Source: Nocardia pseudobrasiliensis NBRC 108224
GTDB taxonomy: Bacteria > Actinomycetota > Actinomycetes > Mycobacteriales > Mycobacteriaceae
Length of the DNA stretch: 32,744 nucleotides
NCBI RefSeq assembly: GCF_001613105.1
Contig: NZ_BDBS01000042.1
Location: 1 to 32,744, forward strand
Direction: 5' to 3'
The first letter of the stretch is position 1. Every line of letters starts with the position of its first letter. Below, piece after piece: positions 1 through 7,605 of the stretch. Position numbers and translations under genes: made by a program. A model generated the notes under the pieces. That model saw only the letters and a program-made list of their open reading frames with translations. It did no database searches and was not told the origin of the DNA.

Positions 1-50
1 AGCGGCCCTACCCCTTTCCCTCGCCAGCGGCCCTACCCCTTTCCCTCGAC
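1..50. repeat. 25-bp tandem direct repeat, two copies
   Basis: Positions 1-25 and 26-50 are the same 25-bp unit, 24 of 25 bases identical (position 24 is c, position 49 is a). On the minus strand the second copy contains the last codons and TAG stop of the MFS gene, so the other copy is a duplicate of the gene end lying beyond the stop. The window starts inside the array, so more copies may lie to the left. This may be replication slippage or a small variable-number repeat. Confidence 0.85.
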
Positions 51-1244
51 CGAAGGTCGAGGGCTCGGGCCGAATGTTGCTGCGGCCGCTGCCGATAGGG
101 CGAGGATCACGCCGAGCCAGAGGGATGCTCGGATGTTCAGGCCGTCGACTGCTCGGCCGCCCAGTAACGCGCCCAGGGCTATTGCGCCGTTGAAGACTGC
201 GACGAGGATGGCTGAGGCGGCTTCTCTTGCGCCTTGGGAGGCGGCCAGGGTCCAGTTCTGGGTGCTTACCGAGACGCCGCCGTAGGCGATTCCCCACAGG
301 ATGAGCAGGATTGCGGCGGGGGTCAGGGTCGTGCCGAGGGTGGCCAGGAGGGCTACGGCGGCGGCCAGGGCGAGGCCGATGGTGAGGATTGCTCGGCGGG
401 GGGTGCGGGCGGCGATCGAGCCGAAGCCGAATGTGCCTGCGACACCGGCTGTTCCGTAGCTCAGCAGTAGGGTGCTCACGAGGGCCGCGCCCGCGCCGGT
501 GATCTGTTCGAGGAATGGGCGGATATAGGTGTAGGCGGCGAAGTGGCCGCTCACCAGCAGGGTGACCACGATCATTCCGGTGCGCAGCGGCGGATGGGAC
601 AGCAGGGCGGGCAATTCGCGCAGCGACACCGCACGTTCGGCGCGCAGCGGCGGAACCACGAGCAGCGCCGCGATCATCACCACGACCGCGAGCGCCGCGG
701 CCATGCCGAAGGCCCAGCGCCAACCCACCGCCGCACCCAGGAAGGTACCCGCGGGGACGCCCAACACCGAGGCAACCGCGACACCGCTGAAGATCACCGA
801 GGTAGCCCGGCCCACCGAACCCGGCGCGACCAGCCGAACCCCGAGGCTGCCCGAAACCGCCCACACCCCACCCATTCCGGCACCGATCAGCACCCGGCCC
901 ACAACCAGTACGGCGAAATTCGGAGCCAGCGCGGACAGCACATTGCCCGCGGCGACCACCAGCAGCATCGCGCACAGCAGCGGCCGCCGATCGATGCGGC
1001 CCAGAACCGACATCAGAAACGGCGCGGTCATCGCGAGCAGTCCGGTGATCGTCAGCGCGAGCCCGGCCAGTCCCTCCGAGATGCGCAGCGACGCACCGAT
1101 CGGGGTGAGCAGCCCCACCGGCAACATCTCCGAGGTCACCACGGTGAAGGTGCCCAGCGCCACCACCCCGACCGCGGGCCAGCCGCCGCCCGGAAGTCGC
1201 CGCGGCGCTGCGATTTCAGCGGTGCGGGTATCAACGTTCGTCAT
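33..1244 (-). CDS. MFS transporter, 12-TM drug/sugar efflux type
   Basis: A 403-residue inner-membrane transporter of the major facilitator superfamily, related to AraJ/Cmx-type proton-driven exporters. About 12 hydrophobic segments are visible. The loop GRIDRRPLL after the second to third segments resembles MFS motif A, and segments 4-5 are rich in Gly/Ala (VLIGAGMGG, VLGVPAGTFLG). I take the ATG at 1242-1244 (MTNVDTRT). An in-frame TTG at 1254-1256 would add four residues but has no better ribosome site. It diverges from the LysR gene, the usual arrangement for a regulator and its target. The C-terminal half uses more GCA, AGA, ATA and TCA codons than the N-terminal half. The substrate cannot be read from sequence. 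Confidence 0.9.
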   Translation of the reverse strand: MTNVDTRTAEIAAPRRLPGGGWPAVGVVALGTFTVVTSEMLPVGLLTPIGASLRISEGLAGLALTITGLLAMTAPFLMSVLGRIDRRPLLCAMLLVVAAGNVLSALAPNFAVLVVGRVLIGAGMGGVWAVSGSLGVRLVAPGSVGRATSVIFSGVAVASVLGVPAGTFLGAAVGWRWAFGMAAALAVVVMIAALLVVPPLRAERAVSLRELPALLSHPPLRTGMIVVTLLVSGHFAAYTYIRPFLEQITGAGAALVSTLLLSYGTAGVAGTFGFGSIAARTPRRAILTIGLALAAAVALLATLGTTLTPAAILLILWGIAYGGVSVSTQNWTLAASQGAREAASAILVAVFNGAIALGALLGGRAVDGLNIRASLWLGVILALSAAAAATFGPSPRPSVEGKG

Positions 1245-1284
1245 GGTTCCAGCCAACCGGCGGCCATCGGCGGGAACAACGGCG

Positions 1285-1313
1285 AAGTACTCATCCTTCT
1301 ATGAGTGGTACTT
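1285..1313. promoter_or_regulatory. Inverted repeat in MFS/LysR intergenic region, candidate LysR operator
   Basis: The arm AAGTACTCAT (1285-1294) faces ATGAGTGGTACTT (1301-1313). The inner six bases ACTCAT/ATGAGT pair perfectly across a 6-base spacer, and the outer AAGTAC/GTACTT also pair, with an extra GG in the right arm. It lies between the divergent starts, where LysR-type regulators usually bind. The function is inferred from position and symmetry only; a strict T-N11-A pattern was not found. Confidence 0.45.
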
Positions 1314-1341
1314 ATCGACCGAGGAAGGGGCCGTGGCCGAG

Positions 1342-2244
1342 ATGGAACTGCGCGAGCTGGAGGCGTTTCTCGCCGTTGCCGAGGAGTTGCATTTCGGGAG
1401 GGCGGCCGCGCGGCTGTATGTGTCGCAGAGCCGGATCTCGCAGTTGCTGCGCGCCCTGGAACAGCGCATCGGCGCGCGACTGGTGGAACGCACCAGCCGC
1501 CGAGTGCGACTGACCCCGCTCGGCCAGGAGCTCTACCCGGAGTTGAACGCGGCCTATCGCGGCCTGCGCGCGGCCGTGGACAATGCCTGCGCGACCGCCC
1601 GGGGACGGCGCGGCGTCCTGCGCATCGGCTTCCAGGGTAGCGCCGACGAGCGAATCCTCAACGCGGTCACCAGCTTTCACGACACCTTCCCCGAGGTCAC
1701 GCTGGAACTGGTCGAAATACCCTACGCCGACCCGTTCGGCCCGGTCCGCCGCCAGGAGACCGACGCGGCACTGGTACTGCTGCCGGTGGCCGAGCCGGAT
1801 CTGGTGCTGGGCCAACTGCTGCCGCCGCGGGATCAGGTGCTGGTGGTTCCGGCCCGGCACCCGTTCGCCCGGCGCGAGACCCTGGCGGCCAGCGAGCTGG
1901 CGGAGTATCCGCTCATCGGAATCGCCTGCACCGCACCGGATTACTGGCGCGAGGCGCAGGCCCCGACGCACACACCGGACGGTCGCCCGATTCCCCCGGG
2001 CCCGCGAGTCAGCACCATGCAGGAGGCGATCGCGGCCGTGGCGGCCGGACGCGGCGGATTGCTGCTGTGCCGCACCACCGCCGAATACCACCGCCGCCCC
2101 GACGTGAGTTTCGTTCCCGTGCACGGCGTCGCGGACTCCCAGCTCGGCCTGATCTGGGCCCGCGATCACGAGAGTATGCGCGTCCAGGAATTCGCCCGCA
2201 TCCTCGCCGCGGTACCCGATCGGATGCTGCGTGCTGTCATGTGA
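1342..2244 (+). CDS. LysR family transcriptional regulator
   Basis: A 300-residue DNA-binding regulator. Residues 1-60 carry the LysR winged helix-turn-helix (FLAVAEELHFGRAAARLYVSQ, then SRISQLLRALEQRIGARLVER). The rest is the periplasmic-binding-protein-like effector domain (GVLRIGFQG opens it). Length is normal for the family. The start is uncertain: a GTG at 1333 with GAGGAAGG 5 bases upstream would add three residues, but family members usually begin at the MELRELE position, so I use the ATG at 1342. It probably controls the divergent MFS pump and itself; the effector is unknown. Confidence 0.92.
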   Translation: MELRELEAFLAVAEELHFGRAAARLYVSQSRISQLLRALEQRIGARLVERTSRRVRLTPLGQELYPELNAAYRGLRAAVDNACATARGRRGVLRIGFQGSADERILNAVTSFHDTFPEVTLELVEIPYADPFGPVRRQETDAALVLLPVAEPDLVLGQLLPPRDQVLVVPARHPFARRETLAASELAEYPLIGIACTAPDYWREAQAPTHTPDGRPIPPGPRVSTMQEAIAAVAAGRGGLLLCRTTAEYHRRPDVSFVPVHGVADSQLGLIWARDHESMRVQEFARILAAVPDRMLRAVM

Positions 2245-2378
2245 CGACCCGGCGCGATTACGCCGGATCGGTCATAAATCGCAGAACTGAATTCGATCAA
2301 AGACCGCCCGCATTCGGCACGCATTCAGAAGGAACGGTTGTAGGCTGTGCCGTAGCTCACACGAGTGCGGGCGTTGAC

Positions 2379-2525
2379 ATGACGCCTTCCGTCCTCAGCC
2401 CCATTCGTCCGCGCCGGTGTCGAGCGGGCCTCTGGGGCGAGACTGGCCCGGCAGACGACGAAGTCAGCCCCGCCTCGGCAGCTGCCGTCCGCGTCCAGTT
2501 CTCCGAGGAGGGGTTGCAGTTGTGA
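2379..2525 (+). other. Possible short leader ORF overlapping the nuoA start
   Basis: An ATG at 2379 opens a 48-codon frame ending in the TGA at 2523-2525, which overlaps the nuoA GTG (2522-2524) in the same GTGA fashion as other junctions of this operon. Its ribosome site is weak (no clear Shine-Dalgarno) and the peptide resembles nothing I know. It could be a translationally coupled leader peptide or chance in high-GC DNA. Listed only because of the stop-start overlap. Confidence 0.2.
2505..2513 (+). promoter_or_regulatory. nuoA ribosome binding site
   Basis: GAGGAGGGG ends 8 bases before the GTG at 2522. It fixes the nuoA start there rather than at an upstream ATG (2417), whose extra 35 residues are unlike NuoA. 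Confidence 0.8.
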
Positions 2526-2902
2526 ATACCGAGGTACCAACCCTCGTTCTCGGCGCGGTCGCTGCGGCGTTCGCGCTCGTTTCGCTGTTCCTTGCGGCCT
2601 TCATCGGCCCGAAACGTTACAACCGGGCCAAACTCGAAGCGTACGAGTGCGGTATCGAGCCGACCCCCCACGCGGTGGCGGGCGGCCCCGGAAATGCCGC
2701 CGGACAACGTTTTCCGGTGAAGTACTACCTCACCGCGATGCTGTTCATCATCTTCGACATCGAAATCGTGTTCCTGTACCCCTGGGCGATCCACTTCGAT
2801 GCGCTGGGTGTATTCGGGTTGGCCGCGATGGCGCTGTTCATCTTCAACGTCTCGGTGGCCTACGCGTACGAGTGGCGGCGTGGTGGATTGAGTTGGGACT
2901 GA
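2522..2902 (+). CDS. nuoA: NADH-quinone oxidoreductase subunit A
   Basis: A 126-residue membrane subunit of respiratory complex I, at the junction of the membrane and peripheral arms near the quinone site. Three hydrophobic helices are visible (residues about 6-26, 70-90 and 95-115). The conserved loop after the first helix reads KLEAYECGIEP, with the Cys typical of NuoA/ND3, and the second helix contains FDIEIVFLYPW, the acidic signature of the family. It starts at a GTG with a strong ribosome site. As first gene of the nuo operon it is separated from nuoB by 51 bp, one of the few gaps in the cluster. The promoter must lie in 2245-2521, where I could not assign one firmly. Confidence 0.97.
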   Translation: MNTEVPTLVLGAVAAAFALVSLFLAAFIGPKRYNRAKLEAYECGIEPTPHAVAGGPGNAAGQRFPVKYYLTAMLFIIFDIEIVFLYPWAIHFDALGVFGLAAMALFIFNVSVAYAYEWRRGGLSWD

Positions 2903-2953
2903 TCCTGACGGCTTCGCCGCCAGGACCCGGGATATCAACTAGGGGAAGTGAAT

Positions 2954-3508
2954 ATGGGTCTCGAGGAGAAGCTGCCCAGCGGATTCCTGCTGAGCACGGT
3001 CGAGCAGTTCGCCGGATATCTCCGAAAGGGGTCGCTGTGGCCGGCGACCTTCGGATTGGCATGCTGCGCGATCGAGATGATGGCCACCGGCGCGGGTCGA
3101 TTCGACCTCGCGCGTTTCGGCATGGAGGCGTTCCGCGCATCGCCGCGCCAAGCCGATCTGATGATCGTCGCGGGCCGGGTCAGCCAGAAGATGGCGCCGG
3201 TCCTGCGGCAGGTCTACGACCAGATGACCGAACCGAAATGGGTGCTGGCGATGGGCGTCTGCGCCTCGTCGGGCGGCATGTTCAACAACTACGCCATCGT
3301 GCAGGGCGTGGATCACGTTGTGCCCGTTGACATCTACCTGCCCGGCTGCCCGCCGCGCCCGGAGATGCTGCTGCACGCGATCCTGAAGCTGCACGAGAAG
3401 ATCCAGGAGATGCCGCTCGGCGTGGATCGCGAAGAGGCCGTGCGGGCCGCCGAGGAGGCGGCCCTCGCGGTGACCCCGACCGTCCGGATGACAGGGCTGC
3501 TGCGATGA
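2954..3508 (+). CDS. nuoB: NADH-quinone oxidoreductase subunit B
   Basis: A 184-residue subunit that holds iron-sulfur cluster N2, the last redox centre before quinone, in the connecting module of complex I. The four ligands are visible: the tandem Cys37-Cys38 (LACCAIEMM), Cys103 (VCASSGGMFNNY) and Cys132 (PGCPPRPE). I choose the ATG at 2954 (MGLEEKLPSG), since the AGGGGAA at 2941-2947 is 6 bases upstream and the mycobacterial protein begins MGLEE. The GTG at 2948 abuts the ribosome site and is unlikely. Its stop overlaps the nuoC start (ATGA). Confidence 0.98.
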   Translation: MGLEEKLPSGFLLSTVEQFAGYLRKGSLWPATFGLACCAIEMMATGAGRFDLARFGMEAFRASPRQADLMIVAGRVSQKMAPVLRQVYDQMTEPKWVLAMGVCASSGGMFNNYAIVQGVDHVVPVDIYLPGCPPRPEMLLHAILKLHEKIQEMPLGVDREEAVRAAEEAALAVTPTVRMTGLLR

Positions 3509-4215
3509 CCGAACCGGATCAGGCCCAGCGGGCCGAAACCGATCAGCGCGCACAGCCCGGTGACGAGGTCATCGGGGTGCGCCACGGCATGTTCGGCGTC
3601 ACCGGCTCCGGTGACACCTCCGGTTACGGGCGCCTGGTCCGTAATGTCAGCCTGCCCGGCAGCACTCCCCCGCCCTACGGCGGCTACTTCGACGAGCTGA
3701 TCGATCGGCTACGAGAAGCGCTGCCCGACAACGGCTTCGCGGAGTCGGTGGAGAAGATCGTGGTGTTCCGCGGCGAGTTGACGCTGCACATCCGCCGCGA
3801 ACATCTGCTCGCGGTCGCCCGGGTGCTGCGCGACGACGAGGCGCTGCGCTTCGAACTGTGCCTCGGGGTCAGCGGCGTGCACTATCCCGACGACACCGGG
3901 CGCGAACTGCATGCCGTCTACCACCTCAACTCGATCACCCACGGCCGCAGGTTGCGGCTCGAGGTCTCGGCGCCCGACGCCGACCCGCACATCCCCTCGC
4001 TGTTCTCGGTATATCCGACGGCGGACTGGCACGAGCGGGAAACCTATGACTTCTTCGGGATCCTGTTCGACGGCCATCCCGCGCTGACCCGCATCGCCAT
4101 GCCCGACGACTGGCGCGGACACCCACAGCGCAAGGACTATCCGCTCGGCGGAATTCCGGTCGAGTACAAGGGCGCGCGCATCCCGCCGCCCGACCAGCGG
4201 AGGGCGTACAGCTGA
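3505..4215 (+). CDS. nuoC: NADH-quinone oxidoreductase subunit C
   Basis: A 236-residue peripheral-arm subunit of the 30-kDa family that packs against NuoD near the quinone-reducing centre; it carries no cofactor. The signature ADWHERETYDFFGILFDGHP followed by the RIAMPDDWRGHPQRKDYPL stretch marks the conserved C-terminal half. The first 50 or so residues are polar and variable (repeated Gln, Glu, Arg), as in other actinobacterial NuoC. The start overlaps the nuoB stop by four bases, and its own stop shares one base with the nuoD start (TGATG), so translation is probably coupled through B-C-D. Confidence 0.97.
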   Translation: MTEPDQAQRAETDQRAQPGDEVIGVRHGMFGVTGSGDTSGYGRLVRNVSLPGSTPPPYGGYFDELIDRLREALPDNGFAESVEKIVVFRGELTLHIRREHLLAVARVLRDDEALRFELCLGVSGVHYPDDTGRELHAVYHLNSITHGRRLRLEVSAPDADPHIPSLFSVYPTADWHERETYDFFGILFDGHPALTRIAMPDDWRGHPQRKDYPLGGIPVEYKGARIPPPDQRRAYS

Positions 4216-5525
4216 TGAACGACGTGGAGACCAGGGAACCGGAGAAAGTCGTCACCGTAGTCGGCCAGGACTGGGACGACGTCCGTGACGCACTCGGCGG
4301 TGCCGCCGAGGAACGCATCGTCGTGAATATGGGCCCGCAGCACCCCTCCACGCACGGGGTGCTGCGGCTCGTGCTCGAGATCGAGGGCGAGACGGTCACC
4401 GAAGCCCGTTGCGGCATCGGGTATCTGCACACCGGCATCGAGAAGAATCTCGAGTTCCGCAACTGGGTGCAGGGCGTCACGTTCGTGACCCGGATGGACT
4501 ATCTGTCGCCGTTCTTCAACGAGACGGCGTACTGCCTGAGCGTGGAGAAGCTGCTCGACATCACCGACGATATTCCCGAGCGCGCCAGCGTGATCCGGGT
4601 GATGCTCATGGAGCTCAATCGGATCTCCTCACATCTGGTCGCACTCGCGACCGGTGGTATGGAATTGGGCGCGCTCACCCCGATGCTGTTCGGCTTCCGC
4701 GAGCGCGAACTGGTGCTCGACGTCTTCGAGCTCATCACCGGCCTGCGCATGAATCACGCCTACATCCGGCCGGGCGGACTCGCCCAGGATCTGCCGGAGG
4801 ACGGCGTGAGCAAGGTGCGAGAGCTGTTGGCGCTCATGCCTTCCCGGCTGCGCGATCTCGAGCTGCTGCTCAATGAGAATCCGATCTGGAAGGCGCGCAC
4901 GCGCGGTGTCGGATATCTGGATCTGGCGGGATGTATGGCCCTGGGCATCACCGGTCCGTGTCTGCGCTCGACCGGATTGCCGCACGATCTGCGCAAGGCC
5001 GCGCCCTACTGCGGTTACGAGGACTACGAGTTCGACGTGATGACCGATACCGGCTGTGATGCCTACGGCCGCTACCTGATTCGCGTCAACGAGATGAAGG
5101 AATCGCTCAAGATCGTCGAACAGTGCCTGGACCGGTTGCGGCCCGGGCCGGTCATGGTCGACGACAAGAAGATCGCCTGGCCCGCCGATCTGCAGCTCGG
5201 CCCGGACGGACTGGGCAACTCCCCCAAGCACATCGGCAAGATCATGGGTACCTCGATGGAGGCGCTGATCCACCACTTCAAGCTGGTCACCGAGGGGATG
5301 CGAGTTCCGGCCGGACAGGTGTACACGGCCGTGGAATCCCCGCGCGGCGAGCTGGGTGTGCATATGGTCTCCGATGGCGGGACCCGGCCGTACCGGGTGC
5401 ACTATCGCGACCCTTCGTTCACGAATCTGCAGGCGGTGGCGGTGATGTGCGAGGGCGGCATGGTCGCCGACGTCATCGCCGCGGTCGCCAGCATCGACCC
5501 GGTGATGGGTGGTGTGGATCGATGA
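4215..5525 (+). CDS. nuoD: NADH-quinone oxidoreductase subunit D
   Basis: A 436-residue 49-kDa-type subunit forming, with NuoB, the quinone-binding pocket. The family motif NMGPQHPSTHGVLRL runs from Asn38; His47 is the likely equivalent of the quinone-contacting His. Tyr96 in RMDYLSPFFNE is the likely equivalent of the catalytic Tyr. The C terminus ends in the conserved SIDPVMGGVDR. Length is normal. About 30 N-terminal residues before the conserved core are variable. The start overlaps the nuoC stop by one base, and the stop overlaps nuoE (ATGA). The protein descends from the large subunit of NiFe hydrogenases but lacks the metal-binding cysteines. Confidence 0.98.
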   Translation: MNDVETREPEKVVTVVGQDWDDVRDALGGAAEERIVVNMGPQHPSTHGVLRLVLEIEGETVTEARCGIGYLHTGIEKNLEFRNWVQGVTFVTRMDYLSPFFNETAYCLSVEKLLDITDDIPERASVIRVMLMELNRISSHLVALATGGMELGALTPMLFGFRERELVLDVFELITGLRMNHAYIRPGGLAQDLPEDGVSKVRELLALMPSRLRDLELLLNENPIWKARTRGVGYLDLAGCMALGITGPCLRSTGLPHDLRKAAPYCGYEDYEFDVMTDTGCDAYGRYLIRVNEMKESLKIVEQCLDRLRPGPVMVDDKKIAWPADLQLGPDGLGNSPKHIGKIMGTSMEALIHHFKLVTEGMRVPAGQVYTAVESPRGELGVHMVSDGGTRPYRVHYRDPSFTNLQAVAVMCEGGMVADVIAAVASIDPVMGGVDR

Positions 5526-6292
5526 CAGAGATCCTGTTGAAGCTGGGTACCCGGCCGATTCCGTATCCGCAGGAGGTGCGCGACAAGCTACAGCTCGAGG
5601 CGAAGGAGATCATCGAGCGGTATCCGCAACCGCGCTCGGCGCTGCTGCCGCTGCTGCATCTGGTGCAGGGCGTGGAGGGTTACGTCTCCGGCACCGGCAT
5701 CGGATTCTGCGCCGAACAGCTGGGTTTGACCGATGCCGAGGTCACCGCGGTGGCCACCTTCTACTCCATGTACCGGCGCACCCCGACCGGCGACTATCAC
5801 GTCGGCGTGTGCACCAATACGCTGTGCGCGGTCATGGGCGGGGACCAGATCATGGCCGATCTGACCGAGCATCTGGGCGTCGGGCACGGCGAGACCACCG
5901 CCGACGGCCGGGTCACCCTCGAGCACATCGAATGCAACGCCGCCTGCGACTACGCGCCGGTAATGATGGTCAACTGGGAGTTCTTCGACAACCAGACGCC
6001 GGAATCGGCTCGGGCGCTGGTGAATTCGCTGCGTCGCGGCGATCAGGTGACCGGCAGCCGCAGCGGCGCGCCGCTGTGCACGTTCCGGGAGACCGCGCGG
6101 GTGCTGGCGGGCTTTCCGGACCAGCGACCCGATGCCAACGAGGGCGAGCCGGGTGAGGCGACGCTGGCGGGCCTGCGGATCGCGCGGAGTACGGCGGTGC
6201 CGGAACAACCTGTGCACCACCCTGGACTCGCCGAAAAGCGTGGCGAGTCCAGGGAAATGGGGATGGGATCGAAAGACGGAGGCGCGCAATGA
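5522..6292 (+). CDS. nuoE: NADH-quinone oxidoreductase subunit E
   Basis: A 256-residue 24-kDa-type subunit with a thioredoxin-like fold and a 2Fe-2S cluster (N1a) in the NADH dehydrogenase module with NuoF. The ligands are Cys97 and Cys102 (GVCTNTLC) and Cys138 and Cys142 (ECNAACDYAP). The catalytic core ends near residue 165. The remaining tail of about 90 residues is long, as in mycobacteria, and polar. The last 25 or so residues are encoded by an odd stretch containing a perfect hairpin (6220-6254) with untypical codons (CCT, GGA, AAG, AGG), so this tail looks acquired and is unlikely to be catalytic. The start overlaps nuoD, the stop overlaps nuoF (ATGA). Confidence 0.97.
   Translation: MTEILLKLGTRPIPYPQEVRDKLQLEAKEIIERYPQPRSALLPLLHLVQGVEGYVSGTGIGFCAEQLGLTDAEVTAVATFYSMYRRTPTGDYHVGVCTNTLCAVMGGDQIMADLTEHLGVGHGETTADGRVTLEHIECNAACDYAPVMMVNWEFFDNQTPESARALVNSLRRGDQVTGSRSGAPLCTFRETARVLAGFPDQRPDANEGEPGEATLAGLRIARSTAVPEQPVHHPGLAEKRGESREMGMGSKDGGAQ
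6220..6254 (+). repeat. Perfect 13-bp-arm inverted repeat inside the end of nuoE
   Basis: CCCTGGACTCGCC (6220-6232) and GGCGAGTCCAGGG (6242-6254) are exact reverse complements around a 9-base loop. No T run follows, so it is not a standard terminator. It lies 23 bases before the nuoF ribosome site (GGAGG, 6278-6282) and 34 bases before the nuoF ATG. In mRNA it would form a very stable stem within translated sequence. Possible roles are tuning of nuoF expression, an RNase processing point or protection of the upstream message; it could also be a relic of a small palindromic insertion. Confidence 0.85.
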
Positions 6293-7605
6293 CTCTCGCA
6301 CCCGTCCTCACCCGTTACTGGGACGAACCGCAGTCCTGGACGCTGGAGACCTATCGCCGTCACGACGGCTATCTCGCGCTGCCCAAGGCGCTGCGGATGG
6401 ATCCCGACGAGGTGATCGCCACCGTGAAGGACGCGGGGCTGCGCGGTCGCGGCGGCGCGGGATTCCCGACCGGCATGAAGTGGGGCTTCATCCCGCAGGG
6501 CGATGACAAGCCGCACTACCTGGTGGTCAATGCCGACGAGTCGGAGCCGGGCACCTGCAAGGATATTCCGCTCATGCTGGCCACGCCGCATGTGCTGGTC
6601 GAGGGAATCATCATCGCCTCGTACGCGATTCGCGCCTCGCACGCGTTCATCTATGTGCGCGGCGAGGTGCTGCCGGTACTGCGGCGGTTGCAGACCGCGG
6701 TCGCGGAGGCGTACGAGGCAGGCTATCTGGGCCATGACATTCTCGGTTCGGGTTACGACCTGGAGTTGATCGTGCACGCGGGCGCGGGCGCCTATATCTG
6801 CGGCGAGGAGACCGCGCTGCTGGATTCGCTCGAGGGCCGTCGCGGTCAGCCCCGGCTGCGCCCGCCGTTCCCCGCGGTGGCGGGTCTGTATGCCTGCCCG
6901 ACCGTGGTCAACAATGTGGAATCCATTGCCAGCGTGCCCGCGATCCTGTCCAACGGCGTCGACTGGTTCCGGTCGCTGGGCACCGAGAAATCGCCGGGCT
7001 TCACGCTGTATTCGCTGTCGGGTCACGTGACGCGACCGGGGCAGTACGAAGCGCCCCTGGGCATCACGCTGCGCGAGCTGCTCGGTTACGCGGGCGGGGT
7101 GCGCAAGGGTCATACCCTGAAGTTCTGGACGCCGGGCGGCTCCTCCACACCGATCCTCACCGCCGAACATCTCGATGTGCCGCTGGACTACGAGAACGTC
7201 GGCGCGGCCGGATCCATGTTGGGCACCAAGGCCTTACAGATCTTCGACGACACCACCTGCGTGGTGCGGGCGGTGCTGCGCTGGACCGAGTTCTACGCCC
7301 ACGAATCCTGCGGTAAATGCACACCCTGCCGCGAGGGCACCTACTGGCTGGTCCAGCTGCTCGAACGCTTGGAGGCCGGGGGCGGCACCGAGGCGGATCT
7401 GGACAAGCTGCTCGATATCGCCGACAACATCAACGGCAAATCGTTCTGCGCACTCGGCGACGGCGCGGCCAGCCCGATCTTCTCCTCGCTGAAGTTCTTC
7501 CGCGAGGAATACGAGGAACATCTGCGCCGCGGCGGCTGCCCGTTCGATCCCGCCCGGTCCACCGCGTGGGCCGATACCGACTCCGTCCGAGGGGGCGTGC
7601 GATGA
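6289..7605 (+). CDS. nuoF: NADH-quinone oxidoreductase subunit F
   Basis: A 438-residue 51-kDa-type subunit where NADH is oxidised: it binds NADH, FMN and the 4Fe-4S cluster N3. The glycine-rich nucleotide loop GRGGAGFPTGMKWG begins at Gly53. The flavin region YICGEETALLDSLEG follows in the middle. The cluster ligands are Cys341, Cys344 and Cys347 (SCGKCTPCREG) plus Cys387 (FCALGD). It pairs with NuoE and passes electrons to NuoG. The start overlaps the nuoE stop and has GGAGG six bases upstream. Its stop overlaps nuoG (ATGA). Nothing is missing. Confidence 0.98.
   Translation: MTLAPVLTRYWDEPQSWTLETYRRHDGYLALPKALRMDPDEVIATVKDAGLRGRGGAGFPTGMKWGFIPQGDDKPHYLVVNADESEPGTCKDIPLMLATPHVLVEGIIIASYAIRASHAFIYVRGEVLPVLRRLQTAVAEAYEAGYLGHDILGSGYDLELIVHAGAGAYICGEETALLDSLEGRRGQPRLRPPFPAVAGLYACPTVVNNVESIASVPAILSNGVDWFRSLGTEKSPGFTLYSLSGHVTRPGQYEAPLGITLRELLGYAGGVRKGHTLKFWTPGGSSTPILTAEHLDVPLDYENVGAAGSMLGTKALQIFDDTTCVVRAVLRWTEFYAHESCGKCTPCREGTYWLVQLLERLEAGGGTEADLDKLLDIADNINGKSFCALGDGAASPIFSSLKFFREEYEEHLRRGGCPFDPARSTAWADTDSVRGGVR

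Noticed and set aside
562..1341. Upstream in-frame extension of the LysR gene
   Set aside because: It only reflects a lack of stops opposite the MFS gene. LysR homology begins at 1342.
2331..2355. ECF-type promoter (GGAAC at 2331) or TAGGCT -10 before nuoA
   Set aside because: The partner element at the right spacing is poor in both cases, so I did not annotate a promoter.
6220..6254. Intrinsic terminator inside nuoE
   Set aside because: No T tract follows, and seven or more essential nuo genes lie downstream in coupled arrangement, so full termination is unlikely.
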